From positions 1,054,001-1,118,000 of the forward strand of contig NZ_CP017641.1 in assembly GCF_001983935.1 (NCBI RefSeq): DNA of 64,000 nt, in the 5' to 3' direction. The notes beneath the pieces are model-generated. The model did not search any database, was not told the DNA's origin, and saw only the letters and a program-made list of their open reading frames with translations. The stretch's first letter is position 1. The number at the start of each line of letters is the position of its first letter. Positions 44,995 to 52,948 of the stretch are shown here, piece by piece. Origin of the DNA: Fuerstiella marisgermanici (GTDB lineage Bacteria; Planctomycetota; Planctomycetia; Planctomycetales; Planctomycetaceae). A program made the translations under genes and the position numbers.

Positions 44995-46371
44995 TTAATT
45001 GTGACCGGAACGATCCGGCATGATGTCGAGCGGGCTCTTAACGGCGAGGCCAGGTTTGTTCATGACGTGCAGATACTTCATGGTTGTCCGCACATCCTTG
45101 TGGCCGAGTAACTCCTGCACCGTGCGAATGTCGGCGCCGTCTTCCAGCAGGTGAGTCGCAAAGCTATGGCGCAACGAATGAGGAACTGCGTTTTTCACAA
45201 TCTTTGATCGCTTCAAATGCTTCTTGAACTCCCCGGAAAAATAGTCTTCGCACACGTGATGTCGACGCCGCTCGCCACTGACCGGGTCGACGGAATGCTG
45301 TCGAGCCGGAAACACCCACTGCCACGCAGGTTCCGCGTTGGCATTCGGATACTTACGCTCCAGCGCGTGAGGCAACCAGACGCGGCCCCGTCCCTGTTCC
45401 AGGTCTTCATTGTGCTGATACAACGTGCGAGTAATCTGCTGCTGCAACAATTCACGACAAGCATTGGGCAGCACAGTGATGCGATCCTGATCGCCTTTCG
45501 CATTCCGCACCACAATGTGCCCTTCGTCAAAACACACGTCCTTCACACGCAGCCGACGACATTCCAAATGCCGCAACCCGGCCCCGTACATCACCAGAAA
45601 CATCAACTGCTTCAATCCGGAAAACAGCGGCCTCAGCCGGGAAACTTCCTCCCGACTAAAAACGACCGGCAAACGTTCTGCCTTGCCTGCCGGAACGACG
45701 TCCAGAAAACCAATTCTCTGCGCAAACACCTTTTGGTACAGAAACAGAAGAGAACTCTTCGCCTGATTCAGTGTGCTGGGAGCCACATCTCCTTCCACCA
45801 CCAGCGAACTCAAAAACTGTCGAATGGCAGACTCTGGAGGCAGCGCGGCGGCCGAATCATCCGCCAAACCTGCAGCCGCCGTGGAATGCCCGACCAGAAA
45901 CCGCTTGATCCAGCCCACATACGCCAGTTCCGTCCGCCGCAGCAATCCGCTAAGTCGAGCTTCCCGACGAACCTTCTGCAGCATCGCCGGTTCCTCAGGA
46001 TCGATCCTGCCGACCAGGCCCGCAGTTTCATTGGCTGACAACGGTTGGTCTGTGCCCAGCAGTTTCTGCTGACCGGCGAATCGACTTAGCGTGGTGACCA
46101 CTCCCTGCAGTTCAGCAATCGGCTGCTGCAATACGTCCTGGTGGTAAATCTCTATCGCCTGCACCGCTTGCAGTCGCTGCCACGCCGGAGTGCCCTGAGT
46201 TTTCACCTGCTGCAAAAAACGAATCACAATCGCCTTGTCAACGTCGGCCGGCAGCAGTTCATTCTCATACAGGAACTCGCGAAACCGCAGAATCCACTTC
46301 ACGAACCAACTCCGCTCGTCCCGCGAATATTTCCCTGCCTCCAGCACCTCTTCAAACTTCTGAACACTCAC
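44995..46371 (-). CDS. intI: Integron integrase with N-terminal extension
   Basis: A tyrosine recombinase that excises and inserts gene cassettes at attC/attI. Catalytic residues are intact: R in [13 protein letters not shown] near [27 protein letters not shown] with the Tyr. The IntI-specific region between them is present ([21 protein letters not shown] and [21 protein letters not shown]), which separates it from Xer proteins. It has about 130 extra N-terminal residues that look like a second core-binding helical domain ([32 protein letters not shown]) ahead of the normal one. GTG 46371 is preceded by GAGGAG seven bases upstream; a longer frame to TTG 46455 has no such site. Divergent from the cassettes. 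Confidence 0.95.
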   Translation of the reverse strand: MSVQKFEEVLEAGKYSRDERSWFVKWILRFREFLYENELLPADVDKAIVIRFLQQVKTQGTPAWQRLQAVQAIEIYHQDVLQQPIAELQGVVTTLSRFAGQQKLLGTDQPLSANETAGLVGRIDPEEPAMLQKVRREARLSGLLRRTELAYVGWIKRFLVGHSTAAAGLADDSAAALPPESAIRQFLSSLVVEGDVAPSTLNQAKSSLLFLYQKVFAQRIGFLDVVPAGKAERLPVVFSREEVSRLRPLFSGLKQLMFLVMYGAGLRHLECRRLRVKDVCFDEGHIVVRNAKGDQDRITVLPNACRELLQQQITRTLYQHNEDLEQGRGRVWLPHALERKYPNANAEPAWQWVFPARQHSVDPVSGERRRHHVCEDYFSGEFKKHLKRSKIVKNAVPHSLRHSFATHLLEDGADIRTVQELLGHKDVRTTMKYLHVMNKPGLAVKSPLDIMPDRSGHN

Positions 46372-46479
46372 CGCGCGACTCCTCACAAAACGTCGAATAT
46401 GGCAGGAGTCTACGATTTCAGTTTTTATTTCCAAGTCACCAGGCGAGTGTTGCAATTGTGGATAAAACCTGAGAAGCTG

Positions 46480-46553
46480 GAGTCAGTTGGGCAGAAGCCC
46501 GGCAATAAGATTTTAGACCCAGCAAACGCCGGGTGAATTATTGATCGTTAGCC
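46480..46553 (+). other. attI-like integration site (core at 46547)
   Basis: The core GTTAGCC at 46547-46553 (G|TTAGCC) marks the start of the first cassette, whose first bases pair with its own R'' (11 bases) at 47243-47253. The left limit is unknown; attI needs integrase binding sites upstream, and the 46480 boundary is a guess. It sits between intI and the array, as expected. Confidence 0.6.
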
Positions 46554-46565
46554 AGCAAAGTCCGC

Positions 46566-47252
46566 ATGGCCACGGATCCACCAAAACTGCCCGAGCCGTA
46601 CAAAGAGGCGTGCACCGCCTATTCGGCAATCCTCCGCGCTCAGTTCCGACTTTGGACGAGCTCAATGGGCGTTGCGGCACTTCTACTGGTGAACGCTTAC
46701 AGCGCGTCGAACAAGCCGAATATCCAACTGCCTTTCAGTCTTGGCGAAGTCTCTCCGTTAACATTCTTTGCCATTTCCACATTCATCCTGTCATCACTTT
46801 GGTTTGCACAGTTAATTCAATACTGCCATTCCTTCCGCGCCCACGAAGTTGTAGAGCGGCTCGCCAGACATTACGCGGACACAGTCGTTGCGCCGGCCGT
46901 CAATGATGAAACACAGGATCTTAAGCTATTGCCGTATCACGAGATTTTTCATGCCTCGGGGCCGGCTCACTTTGAGCCGATACTCGATGCGTGGGAGGCC
47001 AAAGACTGGGTGCGCAGGTTTATCGGCACGCCACTTAAGGCACTCATGTCGGTTGTGTGCAGCGGACTCGCCGTATTCGCAATTTTCAAGGGAGTCCATA
47101 GCCTGTATGCACTAGCCGTTCCTGGTCAACTTCCGTTGTTTCTTATAGTCGCAGTCCCCGCGGTGACCGTCGGTTCTTGCAGCATCATTAGTTTCTTCAT
47201 CCTTGAAGTCCCACGGTTCTATGCGAAGCTCTGGCACAATCGTGCTGGCTAA
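46566..47252 (+). CDS. Cassette 1: membrane protein of unknown function
   Basis: 228 residues with about four transmembrane helices: TSSMGVAALLLVNAYSA, LTFFAISTFILSSLWFAQLIQ, LMSVVCSGLAVFAIFKG and LFLIVAVPAVTVGSCSIISFFIL. A soluble loop of about 75 residues lies between the second and third. It starts 18 bases after the attI core, and its stop codon TAA lies inside the attC R'' box, as in many integron cassettes. No family recognised. Confidence 0.82.
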   Translation: MATDPPKLPEPYKEACTAYSAILRAQFRLWTSSMGVAALLLVNAYSASNKPNIQLPFSLGEVSPLTFFAISTFILSSLWFAQLIQYCHSFRAHEVVERLARHYADTVVAPAVNDETQDLKLLPYHEIFHASGPAHFEPILDAWEAKDWVRRFIGTPLKALMSVVCSGLAVFAIFKGVHSLYALAVPGQLPLFLIVAVPAVTVGSCSIISFFILEVPRFYAKLWHNRAG

Positions 47253-47337
47253 CCATGGGTTGCACCGGAGCCGGGCTTGCGGGCGTTTTCTGATGGTTAA
47301 CTTTTCCCTCCCGGCCCGGTGAACCCGATCGTTAGCC
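47247..47337 (+). other. attC site 1
   Basis: R'' GGCTAAC (47247) and R' GTTAGCC (47331). The arms are CACCGGAGCCGGG (5') and CCCGGCCCGGTG (3'), with one extra base in the 5' arm. The cassette start GTTAGCCAGCA pairs with TGCTGGCTAAC. Confidence 0.85.
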
Positions 47338-47364
47338 CTCAATCTCTTAGACAAAGATTCCACA

Positions 47365-47718
47365 ATGATCAAAGACGATTCCGATCCTGATATTGATGTC
47401 TTCCATTCCCCCGTCAAAGACATTGATGGCAAATATTTCACAATCGGTGTGTTCACAAAACCTGAAGGACCACCATCTTTAATCACATCTGATATCGACG
47501 GTAAAGATCATGTCCGAGTGTTTCTAACTCAAGACTCAGCCACTACTTTTACGTCTAGCAGCAAGTCGGGCCTTCAACTCATCGGGTGGGATTCCTTGGT
47601 CCCACTTGCCCTCCAAATGGAGAGTTGCAGCACAAAAATCCCATTCATCTATCTTGAGCAAGCCGGTGACGGAGTCACTAAATTCGAGTCCGTGTCTATC
47701 GATGACCTCTTGAAATAA
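47365..47718 (+). CDS. Cassette 2: hypothetical protein (forward ORF)
   Basis: 117 residues, starting 33 bases into the cassette, where cassette genes usually begin. It is acidic (DSDPDIDVFHSPVKDIDG) with a later hydrophobic strand-rich part. No domain recognised. Its last 183 bases overlap, on the opposite strand, another open frame (47536-47844) with a better ribosome binding site. Either or both may be expressed. Confidence 0.5.
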   Translation: MIKDDSDPDIDVFHSPVKDIDGKYFTIGVFTKPEGPPSLITSDIDGKDHVRVFLTQDSATTFTSSSKSGLQLIGWDSLVPLALQMESCSTKIPFIYLEQAGDGVTKFESVSIDDLLK

Positions 47719-47844
47719 AGGTTGTGTTGGATCTGGTACCGTGATACGGAATTCATCGTCGTTCTCCGGTTCATCTAAATCGTCTCGTATTGGCACAAAT
47801 GTTCCTAATGCCACCGCTTTTCTAACTGGCTCTCGTAAATCCAT
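47536..47844 (-). CDS. Cassette 2: hypothetical protein (reverse ORF)
   Basis: 102 residues, on the strand opposite to the cassette direction. It has ATGGAGAATAAAT before its ATG, a clear ribosome binding site. The protein is acidic (DEPENDDEFRITVPDPTQPLFQEVIDRHG) with a basic end (LAARRKSSG). No family recognised. The overlap with the forward frame means that at most one may be the real cassette gene, or they form a convergent pair. Confidence 0.5.
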   Translation of the reverse strand: MDLREPVRKAVALGTFVPIRDDLDEPENDDEFRITVPDPTQPLFQEVIDRHGLEFSDSVTGLLKIDEWDFCAATLHLEGKWDQGIPPDELKARLAARRKSSG

Positions 47845-47878
47845 ATTTATTCTCCATGCAGCCCAGAGCTACCAGACT

Positions 47879-48004
47879 GGCTAACTAATGAGCGTTTGAC
47901 TTCGCGGCGATGGTAGTTGGCGGGTTGGTCGCGGGGTTGATGTTGTTGTTTGAGTTGGTGGCGATGCAGGTTGGTCGAGCCGAAGCTCAAACGCTTTGTT
48001 CAAG
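47879..48004 (-). other. attC-like hairpin at the 3' end of element copy 1 (reverse orientation)
   Basis: Read on the minus strand: R'' CTTGAAC, spacer AAA, L'' GCGTTTGAGCTTCG, a long loop, L' CGAAGTCAAACGC, spacer TCATTA, then G|TTAGCC of the host attC. The arms differ by one extra G in the 5' arm, as in the true attC sites of this array. R'' is complementary to the first bases of the element (GTTCAAG, 7 bases). The same structure exists at 51432-51557 and 58939-59064. It also resembles the GCGTTTGA-type oriIS motif I recall for IS91/ISCR elements. Confidence 0.7.
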
Positions 48005-48177
48005 GAGCCCGGCTGGGTGCGAAAGGCTGAGTTTTTCTGCTTCGTTTCGTGCAGAATTTACTCACCGCGCAGCGTTAAGAGACTCGGTTGCTCCACGGTT
48101 ACGTGATCGATTGGCTCAGGCGTCCTGTCGTTTCGACAGGCTTCGAAGACTCGGCTTCGTTCGGTGTGACAACGTCA

Positions 48178-49395
48178 TCATCCGGAATCGAGATACGGCA
48201 GCGGGTGTTCGTACAGGACTCGGCCGACGTGATCGGTGATCATCACCAGATGCAGGTCACCGCCGCATTCACGACACACCATCGGCCGCTTCGGTGGTTC
48301 TTCCGCAACGGCTCGCTTCGCCAGGATGTAACACATGCCCAGGTAGAAACACGCCAGCATCCGCACATAGTCGATACTCAGCGAACTGTGTGAGTGCAAA
48401 AAACCGTAGTAGCGGATTCTGTGAAAGTTCGGCGGCAACACGTGCTGCAAAAAGCCTCTCACAAACTCCTGCCCCGAAACTTTGCGACGCTTCGAAAACT
48501 TCTTCCCCGACGGCGTGTAGCGATAGGTCACGTGAGTCTCATTCATCGACTCGATGCGGTTGTTACTGATCGCCACACGGTAAACGTACGGAGCCAGATA
48601 CTTCAGCACGCCGCGTCCGTCGCCCACCGCTTCGACATCCATCACCCACGGCCGAGTCCACGCACGCGGATCAGCGGCCAGAAATTCGTCCTCAATCCCC
48701 GCCGCTCGAACCGCATCGCGAAACTTCGCGGGGAAGACTGTGGACGCGGCCTTCTCCGGCAGCAGAAAATTCGGCGGACACTGCTGCCAGCCGGGCGGTC
48801 CCGGCGGACCATGGCGTGGCGAGCCGCTTGACCTGGTGCGTTTCATGCGCCGAGGCGTGGCCGTTGGCTCCTGCGAACCATCTTCCGAAACACCACCGCC
48901 GGGCACCACGAAATGCACGTGCGGATTGTAGACCGTGAAGTCTCGCCCCCACGTGTGCAGAACTCCGAAGAAGCCCATCCGCTTCGTGCCAACGAACCGC
49001 TTTCCAGACGCCAGTTCGTGAATCGTCTGACTGCCACAGTCGAACAACGCTCGATAGCACACGTCCTGGTGAGCGCGCACGACCTTCCGCAGCGCTTCGG
49101 GCACTGTGAAGGTGACCATAAAGTAGGGCACCGGCAGCAATTCGGACAGACGATCGGCGAGCCACTTCTGCGTCTTGTCAGACTGGCAGTTCGGGCAGTG
49201 TCGGTTGTTGCAACTGCGTCCCACCCAGTGAGTTCGCTGGCAGTCGCCGCAGTCGTATCGCAGATGGCCCAGTTCTCCGGTGCGACACTTTGATATGAAA
49301 CTCAGCACGCGCTTGTGCTGCAACGGCATGCGTTCGCCGAACTGTTTCAGATAGTCGTCCCCGTGCTGCCGCAATACGTCGGCAACGGTCGGCAT
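48178..49395 (-). CDS. IS91-family HUH (Y2-type) transposase, copy 1
   Basis: A rolling-circle (HUH endonuclease) transposase. The N-terminal zinc-binding part has C49xxC52 and C62...C67xxC70. The HUH motif is NPHVHFVVPGG (H159, H161), and the catalytic tyrosine pair is in KYLAPYVYRVAIS (Y266, Y270). A basic Arg/Lys/Pro-rich insertion (about residues 180-205) separates the two. The C-terminus has a CREC motif. At 405 residues it is complete. The ATG directly abuts the recombinase stop, so it is translationally coupled. Confidence 0.93.
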   Translation of the reverse strand: MPTVADVLRQHGDDYLKQFGERMPLQHKRVLSFISKCRTGELGHLRYDCGDCQRTHWVGRSCNNRHCPNCQSDKTQKWLADRLSELLPVPYFMVTFTVPEALRKVVRAHQDVCYRALFDCGSQTIHELASGKRFVGTKRMGFFGVLHTWGRDFTVYNPHVHFVVPGGGVSEDGSQEPTATPRRMKRTRSSGSPRHGPPGPPGWQQCPPNFLLPEKAASTVFPAKFRDAVRAAGIEDEFLAADPRAWTRPWVMDVEAVGDGRGVLKYLAPYVYRVAISNNRIESMNETHVTYRYTPSGKKFSKRRKVSGQEFVRGFLQHVLPPNFHRIRYYGFLHSHSSLSIDYVRMLACFYLGMCYILAKRAVAEEPPKRPMVCRECGGDLHLVMITDHVGRVLYEHPLPYLDSG

Positions 49396-50418
49396 CTATC
49401 GCGGCTTGCGATTTCGGTGCGGATCGTTGTCAGGACCGATAGGTGGTTCGCCGGGCGGCGGAAACATGTTGTCGAACAATGTTCCCGCGTCGGCGATATC
49501 GTCGTGAGTCTTGCGACCGTCTTCTTCCTTCGGATCCGTCAGATGCAGGTAGACCAGCGTCGTCTGCAGGTTCTTATGGCCAAGGAACTTCTGAATCCAG
49601 CGCAGCGACACGCCGGCCTCAAACAGATGCGTGGCGATGCTGTGCCGCAGCGTGTGGATCGAAACCTGCTTGGTGAAGCCGAGCTCGCTGACCACATCCT
49701 TGATGCAGCCTTGCACGGTCGACGGATCCATCGGCCGCGACGTCGTCGGGCCCTCTTTCTTCGTGCGTCCGATCTGCGGAAACAGCAGCGTTGGATTGCG
49801 ATGCGTCTTCCAGTAACTGCGCAGCACATGCAGCGTCGAATGCGGCAACGTCACGAAGCGATCCTTCGCGCCCTTGCCACGATGCACATGCACCAGCATG
49901 CGTTCGGCATCGATGTCGCCGATCTGCAGACTCAGCGCTTCGCTCATCCGCAGGCCGAGCGTATAGGTGGCCCAGAAGTAGGCTCGATTGCGCGGCTGCC
50001 GCACGGCGGCGATCAGTCGGTGAACTTCGTCGATGGACAGCACATCCGGCAGCGTTTTCTGTTTCGGAATACGCAGCTTCGTGAGCACTTTCCAGTCACG
50101 CGGTTCGGTGTACTTGTAGAAGAATTTGAGCCCACTGTAAGCGACTCGCAGCGAACCCGGAGCGAACTCGCAGTCGTTGATCAGGTACAACAGATAGTCG
50201 GCGACCTGTTGTTCGGAAAGCTGATCCGGCGGCGTGTGGTAATGACCGGCCAGCTTGCGAACTTCGCGAAGGTAGCCATCATGAGTCCGTTGCGCCATAC
50301 CCCGCAACTGCAGATCCTGCGACATCCGTTCGCGGAGCGACTTCGTGGGTTGGTTGTTACTGCGTTGTTCGTCCGAGTTGCTGTTGTTCCCGTTCTGTGA
50401 AGAATGATCGTGTGACAT
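49396..50418 (-). CDS. Element-encoded tyrosine recombinase, copy 1
   Basis: A 340-residue XerC/D-like integrase. The core-binding domain (SLRERMSQDLQLRGMAQRTHDGYLREVRKLAGHYHTPPDQLS) is followed by a catalytic domain with R in LGLRMSEALSL, HTLRHSIATHL, LGHKNLQTTLVYLHL and the Tyr nucleophile. The start at 50418 (MSHDHSS) is chosen because GGGAGA lies upstream; an in-frame ATG at 50466 lacks this. IS91-type transposases are often paired with such recombinases. Its substrate is unknown; it could act on the element ends or on attC. Confidence 0.92.
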   Translation of the reverse strand: MSHDHSSQNGNNSNSDEQRSNNQPTKSLRERMSQDLQLRGMAQRTHDGYLREVRKLAGHYHTPPDQLSEQQVADYLLYLINDCEFAPGSLRVAYSGLKFFYKYTEPRDWKVLTKLRIPKQKTLPDVLSIDEVHRLIAAVRQPRNRAYFWATYTLGLRMSEALSLQIGDIDAERMLVHVHRGKGAKDRFVTLPHSTLHVLRSYWKTHRNPTLLFPQIGRTKKEGPTTSRPMDPSTVQGCIKDVVSELGFTKQVSIHTLRHSIATHLFEAGVSLRWIQKFLGHKNLQTTLVYLHLTDPKEEDGRKTHDDIADAGTLFDNMFPPPGEPPIGPDNDPHRNRKPR

Positions 50419-50534
50419 GAAATGGTCTCCCTGAAAGTGAAAGAAACAATCAGAAAGACATGGCACAAGATTTCACTACATTCGCAAATCAGACTCCATT
50501 AGAAAATACCCCGCCGCGCAGCGGCTCACTTGAA

Positions 50535-50618
50535 CAAAACGGTGCACCCGAGCGGCGAAGTCGGGCGTTTTCAAATGGACAATCTCTCGTCGCCGCCGGG
50601 TGATTGGTGACGTTCTAC
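50535..50618 (+). other. attC site 2, right part (interrupted by copy 1)
   Basis: Arms CACCCGAGCGGCGA and TCGCCGCCGGGTG, one extra base in the 5' arm. R' GTTCTAC at 50612. Its R'' (GGCTAAC) is 2.65 kb to the left, across the element. Confidence 0.85.
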
Positions 50619-50881
50619 GGACTAAACACATTGATTGAGAACTCGCTGTCCCCATGCAACGTTACGACAGCCAGCGGTTTACCATGCAGCAACACGGTGT
50701 AGCCGCCACGAAACACAACCGTTTCTCCGATTTTCTGAAACCCTGCCACCGTAATGGAAGGACATCGCCGGAGAGCCAGTCGCCACAATGCCGCATCAAT
50801 TGCGACATCCCTTGCGGACGCACCGTCCGTAGAACAATCGCATGCAGCGGAGCACTCAGCATCGCTTTTCGTGTCTGTCAT
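50615..50881 (-). CDS. Cassette 3: small hypothetical protein, reverse orientation
   Basis: 88 residues on the strand opposite to the array. The start codon at 50881 lies inside the attC of this cassette (50829-50920), so the first residues are encoded by recombination-site DNA. The C-terminal part (CPSITVAGFQKIGETVVFRGGYTVLLHGKPLAVVTLHGDSEFSI) is strand-rich and looks like a real small domain, but I do not recognise it. A later internal start is possible. Confidence 0.5.
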   Translation of the reverse strand: MTDTKSDAECSAACDCSTDGASARDVAIDAALWRLALRRCPSITVAGFQKIGETVVFRGGYTVLLHGKPLAVVTLHGDSEFSINVFSP

Positions 50882-50920
50882 TGTCTTCCTTTCGTGCCGC
50901 GCTGATGCTGGCCGTTATGC
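50829..50920 (+). other. attC site 3
   Basis: R'' GTAGAAC, R' GTTATGC. The cassette start GTTCTACGGAC pairs perfectly with GTCCGTAGAAC (11 bases). Arms GCATGCAGCGGAGCAC and GTGCCGCGCTGATGC. Confidence 0.82.
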
Positions 50921-50927
50921 AGCAATC

Positions 50928-51437
50928 ATGTTCGTCTTGGCAACAACCTACACGCCTCGCCCTGGGCTGATTGGGTTCTCGTCCGCCTTCGCATTCATTG
51001 CTGTGTCTTTGCTGGCGTACGTGGTACGAGTGGTTCCTGATCGACAAAAGGAGGGGCTTACCATTCTGGCTCCCTACCTTCTCCTGTTTATTCCGCTCGG
51101 CTTCTCCCTCAACACTCGATTTCTGGATATTCAGCACCACGTTGCACTGTTCATCTATTTCGCCTCAGCGTTTGGGTTCTCGCTTCACAACTTTACTTTT
51201 CCCCATCGGGCCAACTATGTTACTGGAGTAATCTCTGGATTCTTAACGGGCCTGCTGCTAACGTTCATCGGTGCGTCCTACGCATTCGCCTCTGGACCGA
51301 TCAATACCGATAATGACACCGCGTTCTGGCTGTTACATGTTGCATTCATTCTGTTGTGGTTCGCTTTCTCAACTATTGTGTTCGCACGCCAATCCTCAGC
51401 CGCTGGTTCAATAAAGGACCGCGACGGAGATGCATAA
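50928..51437 (+). CDS. Cassette 4: small membrane protein
   Basis: 169 residues with about five transmembrane helices (IGFSSAFAFIAVSLLAYVV, LLLFIPLGFSLN, HHVALFIYFASAFGFSL, GVISGFLTGLLLTFIG, WLLHVAFILLWFAFSTIVF). ATG 50928 is chosen because the cassette begins at 50915; the longer open frame to 50754 runs through the previous cassette and its attC. The stop lies in the R'' of the next attC, next to element copy 2. No family recognised. Confidence 0.82.
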   Translation: MFVLATTYTPRPGLIGFSSAFAFIAVSLLAYVVRVVPDRQKEGLTILAPYLLLFIPLGFSLNTRFLDIQHHVALFIYFASAFGFSLHNFTFPHRANYVTGVISGFLTGLLLTFIGASYAFASGPINTDNDTAFWLLHVAFILLWFAFSTIVFARQSSAAGSIKDRDGDA

Positions 51438-51730
51438 CTAATGAGCGTTTGACTTCGCGGCGATGGTAGTTGGCGGGTTGGTCGCGGGGTTGATGTTGTT
51501 GTTTGAGTTGGTGGCGATGCAGGTTGGTCGAGCCGAAGCTCAAACGCTTTGTTCAAGGAGCCCGGCTGGGTGCGAAAGGCTGAGTTTTTCTGCTTCGTTT
51601 CGTGCAGAATTTACTCACCGCGCAGCGTTAAGAGACTCGGTTGCTCCACGGTTACGTGATCGATTGGCTCAGGCGTCCTGTCGTTTCGACAGGCTTCGAA
51701 GACTCGGCTTCGTTCGGTGTGACAACGTCA

Positions 51731-52948
51731 TCATCCGGAATCGAGATACGGCAGCGGGTGTTCGTACAGGACTCGGCCGACGTGATCGGTGATCATCACC
51801 AGATGCAGGTCACCGCCGCATTCACGACACACCATCGGCCGCTTCGGTGGTTCTTCCGCAACGGCTCGCTTCGCCAGGATGTAACACATGCCCAGGTAGA
51901 AACACGCCAGCATCCGCACATAGTCGATACTCAGCGAACTGTGTGAGTGCAAAAAACCGTAGTAGCGGATTCTGTGAAAGTTCGGCGGCAACACGTGCTG
52001 CAAAAAGCCTCTCACAAACTCCTGCCCCGAAACTTTGCGACGCTTCGAAAACTTCTTCCCCGACGGCGTGTAGCGATAGGTCACGTGAGTCTCATTCATC
52101 GACTCGATGCGGTTGTTACTGATCGCCACACGGTAAACGTACGGAGCCAGATACTTCAGCACGCCGCGTCCGTCGCCCACCGCTTCGACATCCATCACCC
52201 ACGGCCGAGTCCACGCACGCGGATCAGCGGCCAGAAATTCGTCCTCAATCCCCGCCGCTCGAACCGCATCGCGAAACTTCGCGGGGAAGACTGTGGACGC
52301 GGCCTTCTCCGGCAGCAGAAAATTCGGCGGACACTGCTGCCAGCCGGGCGGTCCCGGCGGACCATGGCGTGGCGAGCCGCTTGACCTGGTGCGTTTCATG
52401 CGCCGAGGCGTGGCCGTTGGCTCCTGCGAACCATCTTCCGAAACACCACCGCCGGGCACCACGAAATGCACGTGCGGATTGTAGACCGTGAAGTCTCGCC
52501 CCCACGTGTGCAGAACTCCGAAGAAGCCCATCCGCTTCGTGCCAACGAACCGCTTTCCAGACGCCAGTTCGTGAATCGTCTGACTGCCACAGTCGAACAA
52601 CGCTCGATAGCACACGTCCTGGTGAGCGCGCACGACCTTCCGCAGCGCTTCGGGCACTGTGAAGGTGACCATAAAGTAGGGCACCGGCAGCAATTCGGAC
52701 AGACGATCGGCGAGCCACTTCTGCGTCTTGTCAGACTGGCAGTTCGGGCAGTGTCGGTTGTTGCAACTGCGTCCCACCCAGTGAGTTCGCTGGCAGTCGC
52801 CGCAGTCGTATCGCAGATGGCCCAGTTCTCCGGTGCGACACTTTGATATGAAACTCAGCACGCGCTTGTGCTGCAACGGCATGCGTTCGCCGAACTGTTT
52901 CAGATAGTCGTCCCCGTGCTGCCGCAATACGTCGGCAACGGTCGGCAT
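51731..52948 (-). CDS. IS91-family HUH transposase, copy 2
   Basis: Protein identical to the copy 1 transposase at all 405 residues, with the HUH and YLAPY motifs intact. Start abuts the recombinase stop. Confidence 0.93.
   Translation of the reverse strand: MPTVADVLRQHGDDYLKQFGERMPLQHKRVLSFISKCRTGELGHLRYDCGDCQRTHWVGRSCNNRHCPNCQSDKTQKWLADRLSELLPVPYFMVTFTVPEALRKVVRAHQDVCYRALFDCGSQTIHELASGKRFVGTKRMGFFGVLHTWGRDFTVYNPHVHFVVPGGGVSEDGSQEPTATPRRMKRTRSSGSPRHGPPGPPGWQQCPPNFLLPEKAASTVFPAKFRDAVRAAGIEDEFLAADPRAWTRPWVMDVEAVGDGRGVLKYLAPYVYRVAISNNRIESMNETHVTYRYTPSGKKFSKRRKVSGQEFVRGFLQHVLPPNFHRIRYYGFLHSHSSLSIDYVRMLACFYLGMCYILAKRAVAEEPPKRPMVCRECGGDLHLVMITDHVGRVLYEHPLPYLDSG

Larger units (their letters stand above)
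47885..50534 (-). mobile_element. IS91-type element, copy 1, inserted in an attC R'' box
   Basis: 2,650 bp, equal in length to copies 2 and 3. It carries an HUH transposase and a tyrosine recombinase. It splits an attC between GGCTAAC (left) and AAAACGGTGCACC (right). On the minus strand it begins TTCAAGTGAGCC after a G and ends CTCATTAG before TT. A hairpin (GCCGCTGCGCGGC) lies about 10 bases from the start. A possible terminator (CCTGTCG/CGACAGG) lies just past the transposase stop at about 48122-48138. Confidence 0.9.

Noticed and set aside
49315-50400. Long plus-strand open frame (361 codons), repeated in all three elements
   Set aside because: It lies antisense to the tyrosine recombinase gene, has no ribosome binding site and no protein-like pattern. 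The recombinase on the other strand has full catalytic motifs.
47998-50618. The element as a normal forward cassette starting at GTTCAAG (47998) and ending at the attC on its right
   Set aside because: The attC on the right would then be part of the cassette and should be the same in all three copies, but it differs completely (50535, 54088, 61595). The extra base of the left hairpin also has the wrong polarity for a forward site.
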